NCBI RefSeq assembly: GCF_018476525.1
Contig: NZ_JAHCST010000019.1
Location: 82,173 to 146,172 of the forward strand
DNA length: 64,000 nt
Direction of reading: 5' to 3'
DNA from: Acrocarpospora catenulata
GTDB lineage: Bacteria; Actinomycetota; Actinomycetes; Streptosporangiales; Streptosporangiaceae
Shown: positions 49,109 to 58,330 of the stretch, piece by piece
Layout: the number at the start of each line of letters is the position of its first letter
Position numbering within the stretch: position 1 is the first letter of the stretch
Program-made: the position numbers and the translations under genes
Notes under the pieces: model-generated
Seen by the model: only the letters and a program-made list of their open reading frames with translations
Databases searched by the model: none
What the model was told of the DNA's origin: nothing

Positions 49109-49566
49109 TGGCCGTCGACGTGGAGCGTGCGCTGGCGCTGGAACTACCGAGCTTCGAGGTCACCGTCGAACGGGGACGGTTGCGGTTCTTCGCACAGTCG
49201 ATCGGCGAGACCGACCCGATCTACATCGACGTGGACGCTGCGCGAGCGGTCGGCCATCCGGACCTACCGGTCCCGCCGACGTTCATGTTCAGCCTTTCCT
49301 TGGAAGCGCCGGCGCCGTTCGGTTACCTCGAAGAACTCGGCGTTGATCTACGCACCGTGCTGCACGGTGAGCAGCGGTTCGACTATGCGACGCTCTCCTT
49401 CGCCGGGGACACCCTCGCTCTCAGTGAACGGATCGCGGAGGTCACCTCCAAGCGTGGGGGTGCGATGGAGTTTCTAACCAAGGAAACCGTCATCACGCGG
49501 GGGAACGAGTACATCGCACGCGCCACCTCGGTTGTCGTCGTACGCAATTCGGTGGTGAGCGCATGA
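49108..49566 (+). CDS. MaoC-type dehydratase, N-terminal (FAS1-like) subunit
   Basis: This 152-residue hotdog-fold protein resembles the FAS1-type dehydratase N-terminal domain (GRLRFFAQSIGETDPIYIDV, PPTFMFSL, GEQRFDY). In actinobacteria it forms a heterodimeric enoyl-CoA hydratase with a MaoC partner; the partner is encoded directly downstream with overlapping codons. It lacks the catalytic D-x-N-x-x-H motif itself. Confidence 0.85.
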   Translation: MAVDVERALALELPSFEVTVERGRLRFFAQSIGETDPIYIDVDAARAVGHPDLPVPPTFMFSLSLEAPAPFGYLEELGVDLRTVLHGEQRFDYATLSFAGDTLALSERIAEVTSKRGGAMEFLTKETVITRGNEYIARATSVVVVRNSVVSA

Positions 49567-49988
49567 ACGCCCAGACACTGCGTGTGGGCACGACACTGCC
49601 ACCACTACCGCTCGCACCTATTTCCCGGACGACGCTCGCGCTGTTCGCCGGCGCCAGCGGGGACCACAACCCCATCCATATCGACCTCGACAACGCCCGC
49701 TCGGCCGGGTTCGAGGACGTCTTCGCTCACGGCATGTTGAGCATGGCCTACCTCGGGCGGTTGCTGACCGGCTGGGTCGACCAGAGCCGGATCCAATCGT
49801 TCTCCGTCCGGTTCGTGGCGATCACGCCCGTCCATGCCCAGCCGACCTGTACAGGTGTCGTCACGTCCCTCACTGAGGACAGCGTGACCGTCGACGTCGC
49901 GGTCACGCTGGCTGATGGCACCACGACTCTCGAGGGCCAGGCCGTGATCACCCTGCCCGCCCCCGCTGAACAGGACACAGACTCATGA
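49563..49988 (+). CDS. MaoC-family enoyl-CoA hydratase subunit
   Basis: This 141-residue protein has the hydratase-2 motif GASGDHNPIHID with catalytic Asp and His near residues 34-39, followed by AHGMLSMAYLG. It should hydrate an enoyl-CoA together with the preceding subunit. The ATGA overlaps on both sides (with the upstream FAS1-like gene and the downstream SDR gene) show tight coupling. Confidence 0.88.
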   Translation: MNAQTLRVGTTLPPLPLAPISRTTLALFAGASGDHNPIHIDLDNARSAGFEDVFAHGMLSMAYLGRLLTGWVDQSRIQSFSVRFVAITPVHAQPTCTGVVTSLTEDSVTVDVAVTLADGTTTLEGQAVITLPAPAEQDTDS

Positions 49989-50815
49989 ATAAGCTTGCTC
50001 ACAAGGTCGCGATCGTGACCGGCTCCGGACGCGGCATCGGGCGCGAGATCGCCCTGAAGCTTGCCGCTGATGGTGCCGCGGTCGTGGTGAATGATCTCGA
50101 CGCGACCCCGGCCACCGAGACCGTCAGCGAGATCGTCGCCGCCGGCGGACGCGCCGTGGCCTGCCCGGGCAGCGTTACCGAGGACGGCTTCGCCGAGCGC
50201 TTCGTGCAGACCGCCGTAAACACCTTCGGCGGGCTCGACATCATCGTCAACAACGCCGGTTACACCTGGGACTCGGTCATCCAGAAGATGACCGACGAGC
50301 AGTGGGACGCGATCCTGGATGTCCACCTCAAGGCCCCGTTCCGGATCCTGCGTGCTGCTCAGCCGGTCATCTCTGCGGCGGTCAAGCAGGCTCGCGCGGC
50401 AGGGGAGCCGGTGCCGTGCCGCAAGGTCGTCAACATTTCCTCGATTGCCGGTCTCGGCGGGAACGCCGGCCAGGCCAATTACGCCGCAGCCAAGGCCGGC
50501 GTCACCGGCCTGACCAAGGCACTCGCCAAGGAGTGGGGAAGGCTCAACGTCACCGTCAACACCGTCGGCTTCGGGCTGATCAAGACCCGGCTCACCGAAG
50601 CGGTCGCTGACGGCTCCAGCACCATCGACGTCGCTGGCCGTGAGATCAAGGTCGGGGTCAGCAGCGAGCTGATGGATGCGATGCAGGCCAATATCCCGCT
50701 CGGCCGCGGTGGCACCCCGGCCGAAGCGGCGGGCGCGGTTTACCTGTTCTGCATCCCAGAGTCGGACTACATCAGTGCCCAGACCGTGGTCTGTGGCGGC
50801 GGCTTCATCATGTGA
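49985..50815 (+). CDS. SDR-family oxidoreductase (FabG/HSD17B4-like)
   Basis: The 276-residue short-chain dehydrogenase has TGSGRGIG (nucleotide loop), NNAG, the catalytic Ser in VNISSIAG and the YAAAK Tyr-Lys pair, and ends GGGFIM. With a FAS1-like/MaoC hydratase pair directly upstream it probably oxidises the 3-hydroxyacyl-CoA of the same pathway. It is the last gene of the tightly overlapped thiolase-hydratase-SDR set. Confidence 0.92.
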   Translation: MNKLAHKVAIVTGSGRGIGREIALKLAADGAAVVVNDLDATPATETVSEIVAAGGRAVACPGSVTEDGFAERFVQTAVNTFGGLDIIVNNAGYTWDSVIQKMTDEQWDAILDVHLKAPFRILRAAQPVISAAVKQARAAGEPVPCRKVVNISSIAGLGGNAGQANYAAAKAGVTGLTKALAKEWGRLNVTVNTVGFGLIKTRLTEAVADGSSTIDVAGREIKVGVSSELMDAMQANIPLGRGGTPAEAAGAVYLFCIPESDYISAQTVVCGGGFIM

Positions 50816-50878
50816 GGGAGCGATGGAGCGTACCTCGTTGTCCTATTTCGGACGGGCAGTCGGTAGAAAGGATACGTC

Positions 50879-51922
50879 GTGGACTTCGCGATTGAACGGG
50901 CGGCGCACGAGCCCGGTACGGATCCACTGTGGCGTGAGAGCTACTACTTCGAGTTCTTCGATGACGATGCCGGCATCGGACTTTTCCACTCCATGGGAGA
51001 GCGGCCTGCGAAGAACCACTCTGGCGTCTTCAGTGGAGTCTGGGGAGACCAGCGCGCTGTTCTCGTCGACTGGGACAAGGTCGGACGTTACGACGACGGA
51101 ACTGTCCATCGGTCGGCTGGCTTTGAGTACAAACAGGACCCGCTCACGGGCATCTGGCATATGACGTTCTCTGGCGCCATGGTGCGGGTTCCCAACACGG
51201 CCGGCGACACGCCTGGAACGCGTGTTCCTCACGAGTTGATGCTCCCGCCGCGCAAGCAGGTCGAGAGCGGCATGGAACCCGACCTGGTCCCGGCGAATTG
51301 GGACATTGCGTTCACCCCATGCTCACCGGCTTACCGCTACGAGCCGGTGAGCCCTCTCTGGTCGACGGTCTTCGACGTTCACTACGACCAGTTCGGCATC
51401 TTCTCGGGGCACCTCACCATCGGCGACAAGACTTATGAGGTCAACGCGAAGGGGATGCGCGACCACTCGTGGGGAGTGCGTGACTGGGCCAAGGTTGACG
51501 AATGGCAGTTCGGATGGTTTCACCATGCGCCCGGCCAGTCGGTGGCATGGTGGGAGCTCACGATCGGTGACACCACGGTGTGGGATGGTGCCGTCCACCG
51601 AGGTGACGCGAAGGGTGCCAGCGTTGTCAGCGTTGACCGCACCATTCGCTTCCGCGGTGACCGCGCTGAGTCCGAGCCGACGACCGCAGAGTTCGTCGTG
51701 CACACCTCCGATGGCGAGGACATTCGGATCGAGACCCAGATCGTCGACGTCGTGCCCGCGAGATTTGTCAAGACGGACCACGAATCCCAAGAAGTGAACA
51801 CCACGATCGTTGACCACTGCCTTGCTCGGCATCTCGACATCGTCGGCGTCACGCGACACGGGCAGTACGAAATCACCCGTACATCCAGATCACCTCTCGC
51901 TCGTGAAAGGAGCGGGGAATGA
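50879..51922 (+). CDS. Lipocalin-like protein with an RDHSWG motif (DUF7064/7065-like)
   Basis: This 347-residue protein of unknown biochemical role looks beta-rich, with GMRDHSWGVRDW in the middle (~200) as the clearest motif. It is related in layout to the protein at 56708-57784, which has GHRDRSWGIR. The motif resembles that of the CrtC/AttH hydratase-like lipocalin group, whose known members hydrate double bonds of isoprenoids, so hydration of a terpenoid or steroid-like substrate is possible. The start is GTG with AAAGGA upstream. Its stop overlaps the next start (ATGA). Confidence 0.7.
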   Translation: MDFAIERAAHEPGTDPLWRESYYFEFFDDDAGIGLFHSMGERPAKNHSGVFSGVWGDQRAVLVDWDKVGRYDDGTVHRSAGFEYKQDPLTGIWHMTFSGAMVRVPNTAGDTPGTRVPHELMLPPRKQVESGMEPDLVPANWDIAFTPCSPAYRYEPVSPLWSTVFDVHYDQFGIFSGHLTIGDKTYEVNAKGMRDHSWGVRDWAKVDEWQFGWFHHAPGQSVAWWELTIGDTTVWDGAVHRGDAKGASVVSVDRTIRFRGDRAESEPTTAEFVVHTSDGEDIRIETQIVDVVPARFVKTDHESQEVNTTIVDHCLARHLDIVGVTRHGQYEITRTSRSPLARERSGE

Positions 51923-53484
51923 AACCAAATCTCCTCGGGCAGCGGACGACCATCAATCGCGTCCTCGATGGCGAGTGGAAGCGTGATCGCACAGCTATCG
52001 ACTTCGGCGGGGCCAGCCTCACCTACGGCGAGGTTCGGAGGTGGGCCGAACGGATCGGTGACTTCCTAGTCGCTGCGGGTGTCAAGCCGGGGGATCGGGT
52101 CGGAATTCTTAGCCTGAACTCCTTGGAGTGGCTCCCGACCTACTTCGCCATCGCACGCATCGGCGCGATTGTCGTCCCCCTCAACATCATGCTGCCGCTC
52201 GCCGAGCAATCCGAGATCGTGCGACGGAGTTGCCCGCGGTTGATCTTCGTCGACGAACGGGATCCGAAGTTGAGCTCGCAGGCAAAGGATTTGGGCGCGG
52301 TCGTCGGCCGGGACCTTCCCGTGGCGTGTGCGCGGATCGACCTCGATGAGGTTCGCTTCCTCACCGAACAGCCCACGCAGCTTCAAAGGCGTGAGGATGA
52401 CCGGTCGGCGTTGGGAGCCGTGCGCTCTGGAGACGTCCTGCAGATCATGTACACGTCGGGAACCACCGGCCTCCCGAAGGGCGTCGTCTACACCCACGAG
52501 TCCGCGCTGTGGAACGCCGCCTTGCAAGCGATCGACGTTTCCATCACGGCTGCGGACACCTACATGCTCACACCTTCCGTGTGTTGGGCTGGTGGTCTGC
52601 ACGACTTCGGGTTCCCCGTCCTCAGCCAAGGCGGCACGGTTCTGGTTATGCCCAGCGGCGCCACGATCACCGAGCTCCTGGACACGATCGAGCGGCGTCG
52701 TCCGACGATTACGTTGCTGGTCCCGACGCTCATGAAGCGCCTTGTTTCGCAGACAAACATCGAGACTCGAGACCTCTCTTCTCTCCGGGCGATCATCTCG
52801 GGCGGCGAGGTGCTGCCTGTCCCCGTCATCGAGCAGTTCGTCGCACTGTTCCCCTCGATTCCGCTGTGTCAGGGATGGGGAATGTCCGAAGGCCCGACCA
52901 TCGCAACCCTGCAGGAGATCGGCGGACCGCGGAAGTTGGGATCGGTCGGACATCCCCTCCCCTTCGTCGAGATTGCCGTCGTGGATGCCTCCGGAACCCA
53001 TTGTGCGCCGGGTATTGAGGGCCACATCCTGCTGCGCAGTCCAGCTGCCGCAATCGGGTACTGGGAGGACGAGGACGCAACGACGCAGGCGCTCTCAACG
53101 GACAGGGCTTGGTTCAATACCGGAGATACCGGTTATCTTGATGAAGACGGGGAGCTCTTCTTCCTCGGCCGAGCAAAGGATATGTTCGTCAGCGGCGGAC
53201 TGAACGTCTATCCGGCCGAGATCGAGACCGCGCTGCTCGCGCATCCCGACATTCGCGAAGTGGCCGTCGTCGGGGAGGCCGACGAGAAGTGGGGCTTGGT
53301 CGGCCACGCGCATCTGGTGTTGCGCGACGAAGCAGCCGACGCACGGAATGCTCTGGATCTCTCCGAATGGCTCAGCGGCCGAATCGCCAAATACAAGATC
53401 CCGAAGAAGTGGACCGTTCGAGACACAGGGCTGCCACGTAACGCGTCCGGAAAGGTCGTGAAGACGGAGCTCGCGCGTGGGTGA
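51919..53484 (+). CDS. Class I adenylate-forming acyl-CoA ligase
   Basis: The 521-residue enzyme activates a carboxylic acid with ATP and joins it to CoA. The P-loop MYTSGTTGLPKG is followed by GWGMSEGP and the hinge LGRAKDMFVSGGLNVYPAEIE, and the C-terminal catalytic Lys is in RNASGKVVKTEL. The length and domains are those of a complete ligase. It overlaps the upstream lipocalin-like gene and the downstream kinase gene, so the three are co-expressed. Substrate not determinable. Confidence 0.93.
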   Translation: MKPNLLGQRTTINRVLDGEWKRDRTAIDFGGASLTYGEVRRWAERIGDFLVAAGVKPGDRVGILSLNSLEWLPTYFAIARIGAIVVPLNIMLPLAEQSEIVRRSCPRLIFVDERDPKLSSQAKDLGAVVGRDLPVACARIDLDEVRFLTEQPTQLQRREDDRSALGAVRSGDVLQIMYTSGTTGLPKGVVYTHESALWNAALQAIDVSITAADTYMLTPSVCWAGGLHDFGFPVLSQGGTVLVMPSGATITELLDTIERRRPTITLLVPTLMKRLVSQTNIETRDLSSLRAIISGGEVLPVPVIEQFVALFPSIPLCQGWGMSEGPTIATLQEIGGPRKLGSVGHPLPFVEIAVVDASGTHCAPGIEGHILLRSPAAAIGYWEDEDATTQALSTDRAWFNTGDTGYLDEDGELFFLGRAKDMFVSGGLNVYPAEIETALLAHPDIREVAVVGEADEKWGLVGHAHLVLRDEAADARNALDLSEWLSGRIAKYKIPKKWTVRDTGLPRNASGKVVKTELARG

Positions 53485-54526
53485 CCCCGATACCGGCTCG
53501 CAGCAGTCCGCGTGCCGATTTGATATCCAGGAGATCGGGGGGTACCTTGCTGATCTCCTCAGCATGGAAAAGGCCCCGAATGAGGTCACTCAGTTCGGCG
53601 GAGGTTGGTCCGATGTCACCATTCGCGCCGCATGGGATGAGGTTGCGGTAGCAGCCAGGTTTCAGCGATCGGCCGGCCTGTTCCGGAACAATGTCCTGGA
53701 CCTCGAAGGACAAGGCGAAGTGTTGCGGATCCTTGCCGAACGGCAGATCCCCTCGCCCCGAGTGCGCACCTTCGCTAGGACGACGCCGATCGCGGGAATG
53801 CCCGTGTTGGTGACCGACTGGCTCAGTGGCTATTCCCCCGTGGTGTGGTCGCCTGAGGGTCAGGCGTTCTATGCAGCAGTCGGAGACGGACGCGGCGGTG
53901 AAGATTTCGTCGACGTGCTCGCCGCCATCCATGCCATCAATGAGTCTCATCTCGACCCCGAATCGCACTTGGCGCGCACCATGGCGAGCAGGACGACTGC
54001 CCAGGAACTCAGCGAGTTCCGACGGATCATCGAATCTGGTGCGGGAGGTGCGCACGAGCCCTTGTTTCGCGACGCGCTGCGATGGCTGGAGTCCAACGTT
54101 CCCGTGGAGACGGAGGATGGCCGGTCACTCGTCCATGGCGACTATCAACCTGGGAACCTGATCGTCGACAAGAGCAGCGGCCGGATCCTTGCCGTTCTGG
54201 ACTGGGAGATGGCCCGGCTCGCTGACTACCACTACGACCTCGGCTGGATAGCAAGTCGGTTCAACCGGGTCGGTAGCGATCGGTTCGCGTTCATTGTGCG
54301 GCCGGAGATGTTCTTCGAGTCGTATGAGAGACGCTCGGGGCGCGTCATCGACATGGCACGCCTCGAATATTGGAAGTCTTTTCAGCACCTCCGGCACATC
54401 ATGATGTTTCTCTCGACCCGCGACAGTGGCGAGACGAGCGGCATGACCGCGGACATAAGGCTGACGCGAGGGTTGTCGAACATCTCCAACCTCGCGGTGA
54501 TGCTCGCCGAGCAGTTCGGCTACTAG
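53477..54526 (+). CDS. APH-fold phosphotransferase (ACAD10/LvaA-like kinase), copy 1
   Basis: The 349-residue kinase has the APH loop LVHGDYQPGNLIVD and the metal-binding AVLDWEMARLADYHYDLGW. Such kinases next to acyl-CoA dehydrogenase, ligase and hydratase genes are known (LvaA, ACAD10) to phosphorylate 4-hydroxyacyl-CoA before elimination. Antibiotic resistance is a less likely role here. It starts with GTG inside the ligase gene (8-base overlap). A second copy follows 19 bases downstream. Confidence 0.85.
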   Translation: MGDPDTGSQQSACRFDIQEIGGYLADLLSMEKAPNEVTQFGGGWSDVTIRAAWDEVAVAARFQRSAGLFRNNVLDLEGQGEVLRILAERQIPSPRVRTFARTTPIAGMPVLVTDWLSGYSPVVWSPEGQAFYAAVGDGRGGEDFVDVLAAIHAINESHLDPESHLARTMASRTTAQELSEFRRIIESGAGGAHEPLFRDALRWLESNVPVETEDGRSLVHGDYQPGNLIVDKSSGRILAVLDWEMARLADYHYDLGWIASRFNRVGSDRFAFIVRPEMFFESYERRSGRVIDMARLEYWKSFQHLRHIMMFLSTRDSGETSGMTADIRLTRGLSNISNLAVMLAEQFGY

Positions 54527-54545
54527 GAATGAGAGGCGCGATCCA

Positions 54546-55562
54546 GTGAGTGGCGAACAGGTGACGATTGAGGACACTGGAAGGTACCTGTCCCGGCTTC
54601 TCGACAAGAAGATCGATGTCGTCGGTATCAAGCGAGCGGCGGTTGGCTGGTCCGACGACGTGTACATGATTTCCGGAGCAGACGAACTCGGCCAACCCCT
54701 CGAACTCGTCGCGCGAGTCACCCGTGAAGCGAGCGCGTACCCGCTGGTCGCGGAGCCACGAAAGCACTTCGAGACGCTCCGCGCGCTACAAGAAACGCAG
54801 GTTCCCGGCCCAATAGCCCTGGCTTTCGATGAGTCTTCGAGCCTCTTCGGGGCACCCACCATCGTGATGCGGCGCTCGAACGGGGTAGCGCCCATACCGT
54901 GGTCGCCCGAAGGAAGCGCATTCCTCCGTCGAGCGCGTACTGGCGTCGAGGGGCGTCAGTTTGCCGCTGTTGTGGCCGCCGTGCACAACGTCGACGCGAC
55001 CGCCGTTGGCCTCCGCGATCTGCTGGCTGACGTTGAGCAAGAGCACCCGCGAGGGGAGCTGGCGGGCATGGTGCGCGTCTATGGCGAGGTCGCAAACGTC
55101 TTTCGCTCGCCCATCGTCGAAGATGCTCTCCACTGGCTCGACCAAGAGGTGCCGGCGAATCTGTCGCCAGGTCTCGCGCACGGCGACTACCGGCCCTCGA
55201 ACATCCTGTTCGATGGGTCGGGACTGTCGGTGTTGCTGGATTGGGAGTTGGCGCAGTTCGCAGATCCTCACTACGACCTTGCATGGGCGATGTCACCGTT
55301 CAATCGCACCGTTCCCGGCACCGTGGCCGACATCGTCGATGTCACAACGTTCCGCGAGGTCTATGAGTCGGAATGCGTAACGCGGATCGACGAGTCACTG
55401 CTGCACTACTTCACGGTGTATGTCCATGTTCGCCAAGCCATGATTTTCGCCAGCGCCTTGCAAGGGGCAGTGAAGGAATCGATGAAAGACCTGAGGATGA
55501 CCCGCGCCGCCGCAGCTCTCTCGCGCACCGAGGCCCTAATCCTGGAAAGTCTCTCGGGATGA
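54546..55562 (+). CDS. APH-fold phosphotransferase, copy 2
   Basis: The 338-residue kinase has LAHGDYRPSNILFDG and VLLDWELAQFADPHYDLAW, the same pattern as the preceding gene (HGDYxPxN and DWExAxxAD), but the two are clearly diverged outside the motifs. Both kept the catalytic Asp and metal ligands, so they may act on different intermediates or as a heteromer. GTG start. The stop overlaps the next start (ATGATG at 55559). Confidence 0.85.
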   Translation: MSGEQVTIEDTGRYLSRLLDKKIDVVGIKRAAVGWSDDVYMISGADELGQPLELVARVTREASAYPLVAEPRKHFETLRALQETQVPGPIALAFDESSSLFGAPTIVMRRSNGVAPIPWSPEGSAFLRRARTGVEGRQFAAVVAAVHNVDATAVGLRDLLADVEQEHPRGELAGMVRVYGEVANVFRSPIVEDALHWLDQEVPANLSPGLAHGDYRPSNILFDGSGLSVLLDWELAQFADPHYDLAWAMSPFNRTVPGTVADIVDVTTFREVYESECVTRIDESLLHYFTVYVHVRQAMIFASALQGAVKESMKDLRMTRAAAALSRTEALILESLSG

Positions 55563-56635
55563 TGGACAACACTTCGCGCGGCAGTGCCGGAACACTACGT
55601 GAGGGGACGCTCGGTCTGAGCTTGTACTGCTCGTATGAGGACATCGCGGAGATCGCGGTGGCCGCAGAGCGGCGCGGCTTCGAAGCGCTGTGGGTCAGCG
55701 AAGCCGGTGAGAGCGCGATCATTCGGGCGAGTGCAGCGATCCATGCATCTTCGCGAATCGAGGTCGGCACGAACGTCGCACTGGCCTTTCCGCGCTCGCC
55801 AACCGCCATGGCCATGGATGCGTGGGACCTTTCCGGGTTGTCCGGTGGACGATTCTCGCTTGGCCTGGGCAGCCAGGTGCGCCGGATCATCGAGGACCGC
55901 TACTCGTCGAGCTTCAGCTCACCCGCCGCCCGCATGGCGGAGTACCTACAGGTTCTGCGGTCGGCTTGGGCGATGGAACGCGGTGATTCGTCGACGTTCA
56001 CCGGGCAGCACTATCGTCTCCTTTTGCCCAGCGTCGCTGGTCTTGGCTCCTCCGACCGGAAAGATCCGCAGGTCTACGTGGCCGCGGTTGGCCCGCTGAT
56101 GACCAAAACCGCCGTGCGGTACGCCGATGGGATTCTCGGACATCCCTTCACCTCGGATCGGTTTCTGCGTGACACCTTCGTCCCGCGAATCGAGTCCCTC
56201 TTGGAGCAGGAGGGCCGACCGTCAGCCGGCTTCCGTTTCTGTCAGGGTTTCATCGTGTCGGCGGATGACGACGGTGATCGAGCCAGACGCGCTGCCAAGC
56301 TCCAGATCGCCTTTTACGGAACCACCCCGAACTATGCCGGCGTATTCGCCTCCTACGGAGATGAGGATCTGTGCGGCCGGCTCCGCGGTGTCTGGAAGAG
56401 CGCTGACGGCTCAGACCTCTGCCGCGCGCTCGTCGATGCAGTGCCGGATGAGGCGCTTGATCGCTATGCGATCGCCGGCGAACCCGCGGAGGTGCGAACC
56501 CGTGTCGACCGGGTTCGGCCGCTGTGCGATCAGTTGATCGTCTCACCACCGTGGTTCGCCGCAGGGCCGAAGGAGATGCGTGAGCGAACACTCAAACTTA
56601 TCGAGGCCCTGGGGCCGGATCGCCAAATCAGCTGA
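55559..56635 (+). CDS. LLM-class (luciferase-like) F420-type oxidoreductase
   Basis: The 358-residue TIM-barrel protein is of the bacterial luciferase-like superfamily (TIGR03617-like): TLGLSLYCSYEDIAEIAVAA, LSGGRFSLGLGSQVRRIIE, DPQVYVAAVGPLMTKTA and a C-terminal GEPAEVRTRVD. In actinobacteria such proteins use F420 or FMN to oxidise or reduce a pathway intermediate. The start overlaps the preceding kinase stop. Confidence 0.85.
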   Translation: MMDNTSRGSAGTLREGTLGLSLYCSYEDIAEIAVAAERRGFEALWVSEAGESAIIRASAAIHASSRIEVGTNVALAFPRSPTAMAMDAWDLSGLSGGRFSLGLGSQVRRIIEDRYSSSFSSPAARMAEYLQVLRSAWAMERGDSSTFTGQHYRLLLPSVAGLGSSDRKDPQVYVAAVGPLMTKTAVRYADGILGHPFTSDRFLRDTFVPRIESLLEQEGRPSAGFRFCQGFIVSADDDGDRARRAAKLQIAFYGTTPNYAGVFASYGDEDLCGRLRGVWKSADGSDLCRALVDAVPDEALDRYAIAGEPAEVRTRVDRVRPLCDQLIVSPPWFAAGPKEMRERTLKLIEALGPDRQIS

Positions 56636-56707
56636 GTCAGCACGGGCGACCAGATCGCTGAGATACGAGCACTAGTAGTAGCCGGGCCGAATAACTGTGG
56701 AGGATCT

Positions 56708-57784
56708 GTGGATATCACGCCAATGGATGAATACATGCTGCACCAGACGATCGAACCGGTGGCGCATGTCTCCCAGAACGACCCTTCGTGGGCAGAGCGA
56801 CTCTTCGTCGGCTTCCATGAGCCAGGCAACTTTGCACTGCACACCGGTCTGTCGCTCTATCCCAACAACGACACCGTTGAGGCATACGCGTGCTTCATCG
56901 ACTGGCGTGACCTTGGCAAGCAGCATTCACTCCGCATGAGCACAGATCTTGCCAACGGGCGCCATCCGCTGGGCGCCGGGTCCATCCGGGTTGATGTGCT
57001 CGAACCCATGAAGCGGTTCAAGATGACCTCGACCGACAACGACCTGGGCCTGGCATACGAACTCGATGTCGTCGCAAGAGGAGAGCCGCACGCTGCAGAG
57101 TCGGTCAAGCGATATCGCAAGGGCCGTCTCGCATACGACAACATCGTCGTGTTCCAGCCGGTCACGGTAAGTGGCACGGTCGAATTCAACGGGCACTCAT
57201 TCGTGGCCCACGACATCCTCGGCCACCGGGACCGAAGTTGGGGAATCCGCACGAGCGGTGAGGGACGGATTCCCCGTGGGCTCTACCTCTTCGCGGGCGG
57301 TGAATTCGAGGACTACTCGATCATGGTGTTCCTTCAGGAGCGATTCAACGGCGACATCGTCCGTCATACGGGTGCGGTGACCTACGCCGACAGCGGTCGA
57401 ACTGTTGAGTTTGTGGAGATCACGCACGAACTGGACATCGACGCGGATGCCAGGGCCCTCCGATCGGGCAGGCTCACGATGCTTGATGCCGAGGGCAAGT
57501 CCTGGATCATGGATGTTCAGCCGGAAGCGATTTTGTATATGGCTGGCGCTGGCTACACCTCAATGCCCGACCGCCGCGGCAAGCTCGGCCGTCCGTCGTG
57601 GCACGCAACGTGGGACCTCAACGATCGAGAGACAGTCCGGAAGATCGATGGTCTCAACGACCACCTCTGTTCGGCCACCCTCAACGGATCAATCCACGGG
57701 CGGGCGATGGTGGAGCCCCTGTATGGGGAGTACACGCGGTACGGCCTCCGGGCCGCGGAGGGGGCGACCTTCGATGAGTCCTGA
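56708..57784 (+). CDS. Lipocalin-like protein with an HRDRSWG motif (second paralogue)
   Basis: This 358-residue protein is a second member of the group at 50879. It has GHRDRSWGIR (~178), a matching beta-rich layout and similar length. The function is unknown; hydratase- or isomerase-like lipocalins are the nearest idea. The start is GTG, with GGAGGAT upstream. The overall similarity to the first copy is low away from the motif. Confidence 0.68.
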   Translation: MDITPMDEYMLHQTIEPVAHVSQNDPSWAERLFVGFHEPGNFALHTGLSLYPNNDTVEAYACFIDWRDLGKQHSLRMSTDLANGRHPLGAGSIRVDVLEPMKRFKMTSTDNDLGLAYELDVVARGEPHAAESVKRYRKGRLAYDNIVVFQPVTVSGTVEFNGHSFVAHDILGHRDRSWGIRTSGEGRIPRGLYLFAGGEFEDYSIMVFLQERFNGDIVRHTGAVTYADSGRTVEFVEITHELDIDADARALRSGRLTMLDAEGKSWIMDVQPEAILYMAGAGYTSMPDRRGKLGRPSWHATWDLNDRETVRKIDGLNDHLCSATLNGSIHGRAMVEPLYGEYTRYGLRAAEGATFDES

Positions 57785-57865
57785 CAGCCCATCTTGTGGT
57801 CAGGAAGCAAGCTTGATCGCTCACCCACCTCGCTGTGCCTCCAACGGCGCGAAAGGAAACCACCG

Positions 57866-58330
57866 ATGATTGATGACGCTAGCGTGAGCCAATGGCTCGA
57901 TGCAGTCAGTCGAGCGCTGAAAGAGCAGATCATTCCTGCGCTCGATGACGACTACCTCAAGGAGCAGGCAGTCGCCGCGTACGTTCTCTCCCGCATGGCG
58001 CAGCGTTACGTTTCGAACATGGACGGAGGCTCCCCGCGGGAACACATCACAGCGGCTTTCATGCGCGAGGGGGCTGCCGCTGCCGTGGCATGCCTCGGTC
58101 CCAGCGCTGGTCTCGGGCTTGGCGAAGCCGGGGACCCTGACACCGGCGACGCCAGCACTCTGCAATCCGCAACGCGGCAGACATCTGCAGTCGTGGAGGC
58201 CTTGTGGGCAGCTCGCGATGAACTGACCGAGGATGAGTTCCGTGCAGCCAGGAGTGCGTTGCACGCGTCCTGGCGCCGGGCCTTGGAGTACGACCAGGTC
58301 GTCTACGGTCGTAAGCCCGCCGCGAGTTAG
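57866..58330 (+). CDS. Small helical protein (DUF6285-like)
   Basis: This 154-residue protein is mainly helical, starting SQWLDAVSRALKEQIIPALDDDYLK. That layout resembles DUF6285 proteins, which often sit beside APH-like kinases and acyl-CoA dehydrogenases; the function is unknown. The ATG at 57866 has AAAGGA upstream and removes an unlikely 24-residue extension. It ends the catabolic block. Confidence 0.6.
   Translation: MIDDASVSQWLDAVSRALKEQIIPALDDDYLKEQAVAAYVLSRMAQRYVSNMDGGSPREHITAAFMREGAAAAVACLGPSAGLGLGEAGDPDTGDASTLQSATRQTSAVVEALWAARDELTEDEFRAARSALHASWRRALEYDQVVYGRKPAAS

Noticed and set aside
53477-55562. Aminoglycoside resistance genes
   Set aside because: The APH fold is clear, but the context (ligase, dehydrogenase, hydratases, thiolase) matches metabolic kinases of the ACAD10/LvaA type.
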